NCBI GenBank assembly: GCA_036504975.1
Contig: DASXUF010000191.1
Coordinates: forward strand, 1 to 51,334
Reading direction: 5' to 3'
DNA: 51,334 bases
DNA from: Candidatus Binatia bacterium
GTDB lineage: Bacteria > Desulfobacterota > Binatia > UBA9968
How positions within the stretch are numbered: position 1 is the first letter of the stretch; every line of letters begins with the position of its first letter. The position numbers and the translations under genes are program-made. Below the pieces are notes generated by a model, which did no database searches, had not been told where the DNA came from, and saw only the letters and a list, made by a program, of their open reading frames with translations. Positions 50,826 through 51,334 of the stretch are shown piece after piece.

Positions 50826-51134
50826 CTATACTCCCTCCGTTGGGATCCGCTCGGCCTCAGCTTCATGCGCCACCGCCAGCGACAGAGAAAAGCCCTGGAA
50901 ACTCGTCTGCCCCGTACAACGTCCGTCGGATGCCATCACCGTCGTCTCGCCGACGCGCAGGCTAACATGCATGATTTTCTTCTCGGAGCCAGGTGGGAGC
51001 ATGCCCGGCGGGTGCGGTTCTGGGCTCTCTTTGAAGCGCATGAGCATCAAGACCTCGGCGCCCAGCGCCTTCTTGTAGAACTCGACCGCCTCTTCGCAAC
51101 GGCCGTTGAAAAACAGATAAGGTTCGATTCGCAT
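50826..51134 (-). CDS. VOC family protein (PhnB-like), C-terminally truncated
   Basis: A 102-residue reading frame starting [20 protein letters not shown] and continuing [42 protein letters not shown]. It then breaks off at [13 protein letters not shown]. Full-length relatives are about 140 residues and continue with a second glyoxalase half ending near FGVSWM. The missing 40 or so residues suggest a deletion joining it to the next VOC gene. GGAGG precedes the start. Probably inactive, or part of a hetero-assembly. Confidence 0.7.
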   Translation of the reverse strand: MRIEPYLFFNGRCEEAVEFYKKALGAEVLMLMRFKESPEPHPPGMLPPGSEKKIMHVSLRVGETTVMASDGRCTGQTSFQGFSLSLAVAHEAEAERIPTEGV

Positions 51135-51169
51135 GATTTCCTCCTCCGATGGTTTTGCTTCCGTGAGGG

Positions 51170-51200
51170 GGACAGTCCCTTTTCTTTAGAGGGACTGTCC
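51170..51200. repeat. Inverted repeat next to the group II intron end
   Basis: GGACAGTCCCT (51170-51180) and AGGGACTGTCC (51190-51200), an 11-bp perfect stem with a nine-base loop. Similar sequences are widespread REP-like repeats; it could also be the insertion target of a class C group II intron. Confidence 0.75.
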
Positions 51201-51334
51201 GGGTGGCCCCAGGCGGTTGCCCGCCCGAGGCTCCCACAGACCCGTACGTGCATTTTTGATGCATACGGTTCCTCGGATCATGGTCTCGCTGCGCGAGAAT
51301 CGCGCACCCTATGCCGAGCAAACTTCGACTGTTT
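51201..51334 (-). mobile_element. Candidate 3' end of a group II intron (domains V and VI), continuing off the window
   Basis: On the minus strand 51272-51239 folds like domain V: an outer stem (AACCGTA with TACGGGT), a two-base CG bulge on the 3' side, an inner stem TGCAT/ATGCA and a short A-rich loop. It is followed at 51235-51201 by a domain VI-like hairpin (GCCTCGGGCGG, GCAA loop, CCGCCTGGGGC) with an unpaired A near its 3' base. The canonical AGC triad reads AAC here. The intron-encoded protein would lie to the right of the window. Confidence 0.5.

Overview
The window reads as a chromosome segment of an uncultured, GC-rich Gram-negative bacterium. The division and cell wall (dcw) cluster is of the proteobacterial type: a DAP-type MurE, murB between murC and ftsQ, and an ftsZ ending in an FLRRQ tail. 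NMT1-type and LivJ-type solute-binding proteins, a deazaflavin-type nitroreductase and an exosortase are also present. This suits a deltaproteobacterial-grade lineage (Desulfobacterota, Binatota or Methylomirabilota/Rokubacteria-like). That placement is inference from gene content; no marker phylogeny was run.

Layout. 1-1779 (minus): two tandem NMT1/THI5-like ABC substrate-binding proteins, the first cut by the window edge. 1901-3580 (plus): a candidate promoter and a perfect intrinsic terminator, then a C4 zinc-ribbon coiled-coil protein, an RNase HI-type protein and the class A RNase P RNA. 3727-21436 (plus): an almost complete dcw cluster with its own promoter and MraZ boxes: mraZ, a STAS-domain gene, rsmH, ftsL, ftsI, murE, murF, mraY, murD, ftsW, murG, murC, murB, ftsQ, ftsA, ftsZ. 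The ddl gene sits just after ftsZ but is inverted. Several 7-bp tandem-repeat arrays punctuate the cluster; one lies inside murE and one encodes the tail of murG.

22665-29602 (minus): a LivJ-type binding protein, DoxX, pirin, a HAD hydrolase, an aldo/keto reductase, a membrane protein, two unknown proteins, thioredoxin, a STAS protein and two very small proteins. 29700-39681 (minus): EmrAB efflux pump, deazaflavin nitroreductase-like protein, DUF4126 protein, a class III cyclase interrupted by UGA, zinc alcohol dehydrogenase, aldo/keto reductase, SDR and a GAF-GAF-AAA+-Fis sigma-54 activator.

The most striking feature is a three-fold repeated sigma-54 control cassette. Ahead of the SDR operon, of emrAB and of the small-protein/thioredoxin operon there is each time a near-consensus -24/-12 promoter, an IHF-like element about 38 bp upstream and a pair of GCCGA-N4-TCGGC palindromes about 98-100 bp upstream. 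The palindromes of the first cassette touch the stop codon of the activator gene. Those of the second adjoin a decayed relic of the 3' end of a second activator gene. I infer one local regulon for redox or xenobiotic stress: efflux, carbonyl and alcohol reductases, and thioredoxin.

39745-46847 (minus): a lipoprotein hydrolase, RNase D, a CreBC-like two-component system, and a dedicated exosortase next to its probable single substrate (a VIT-vWA protein with a PEP-CTERM-like tail). 47070-51334 (minus): small accessory genes (DoxX, SRPBCC, MoaD/ThiS plus BNR-propeller pair, YciI, two VOC proteins, one truncated), two copies of a ~125-bp palindromic element, and at the right edge the probable 3' end (domains V and VI) of a group II intron. 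No tRNA, CRISPR array, prophage or complete insertion sequence was seen.
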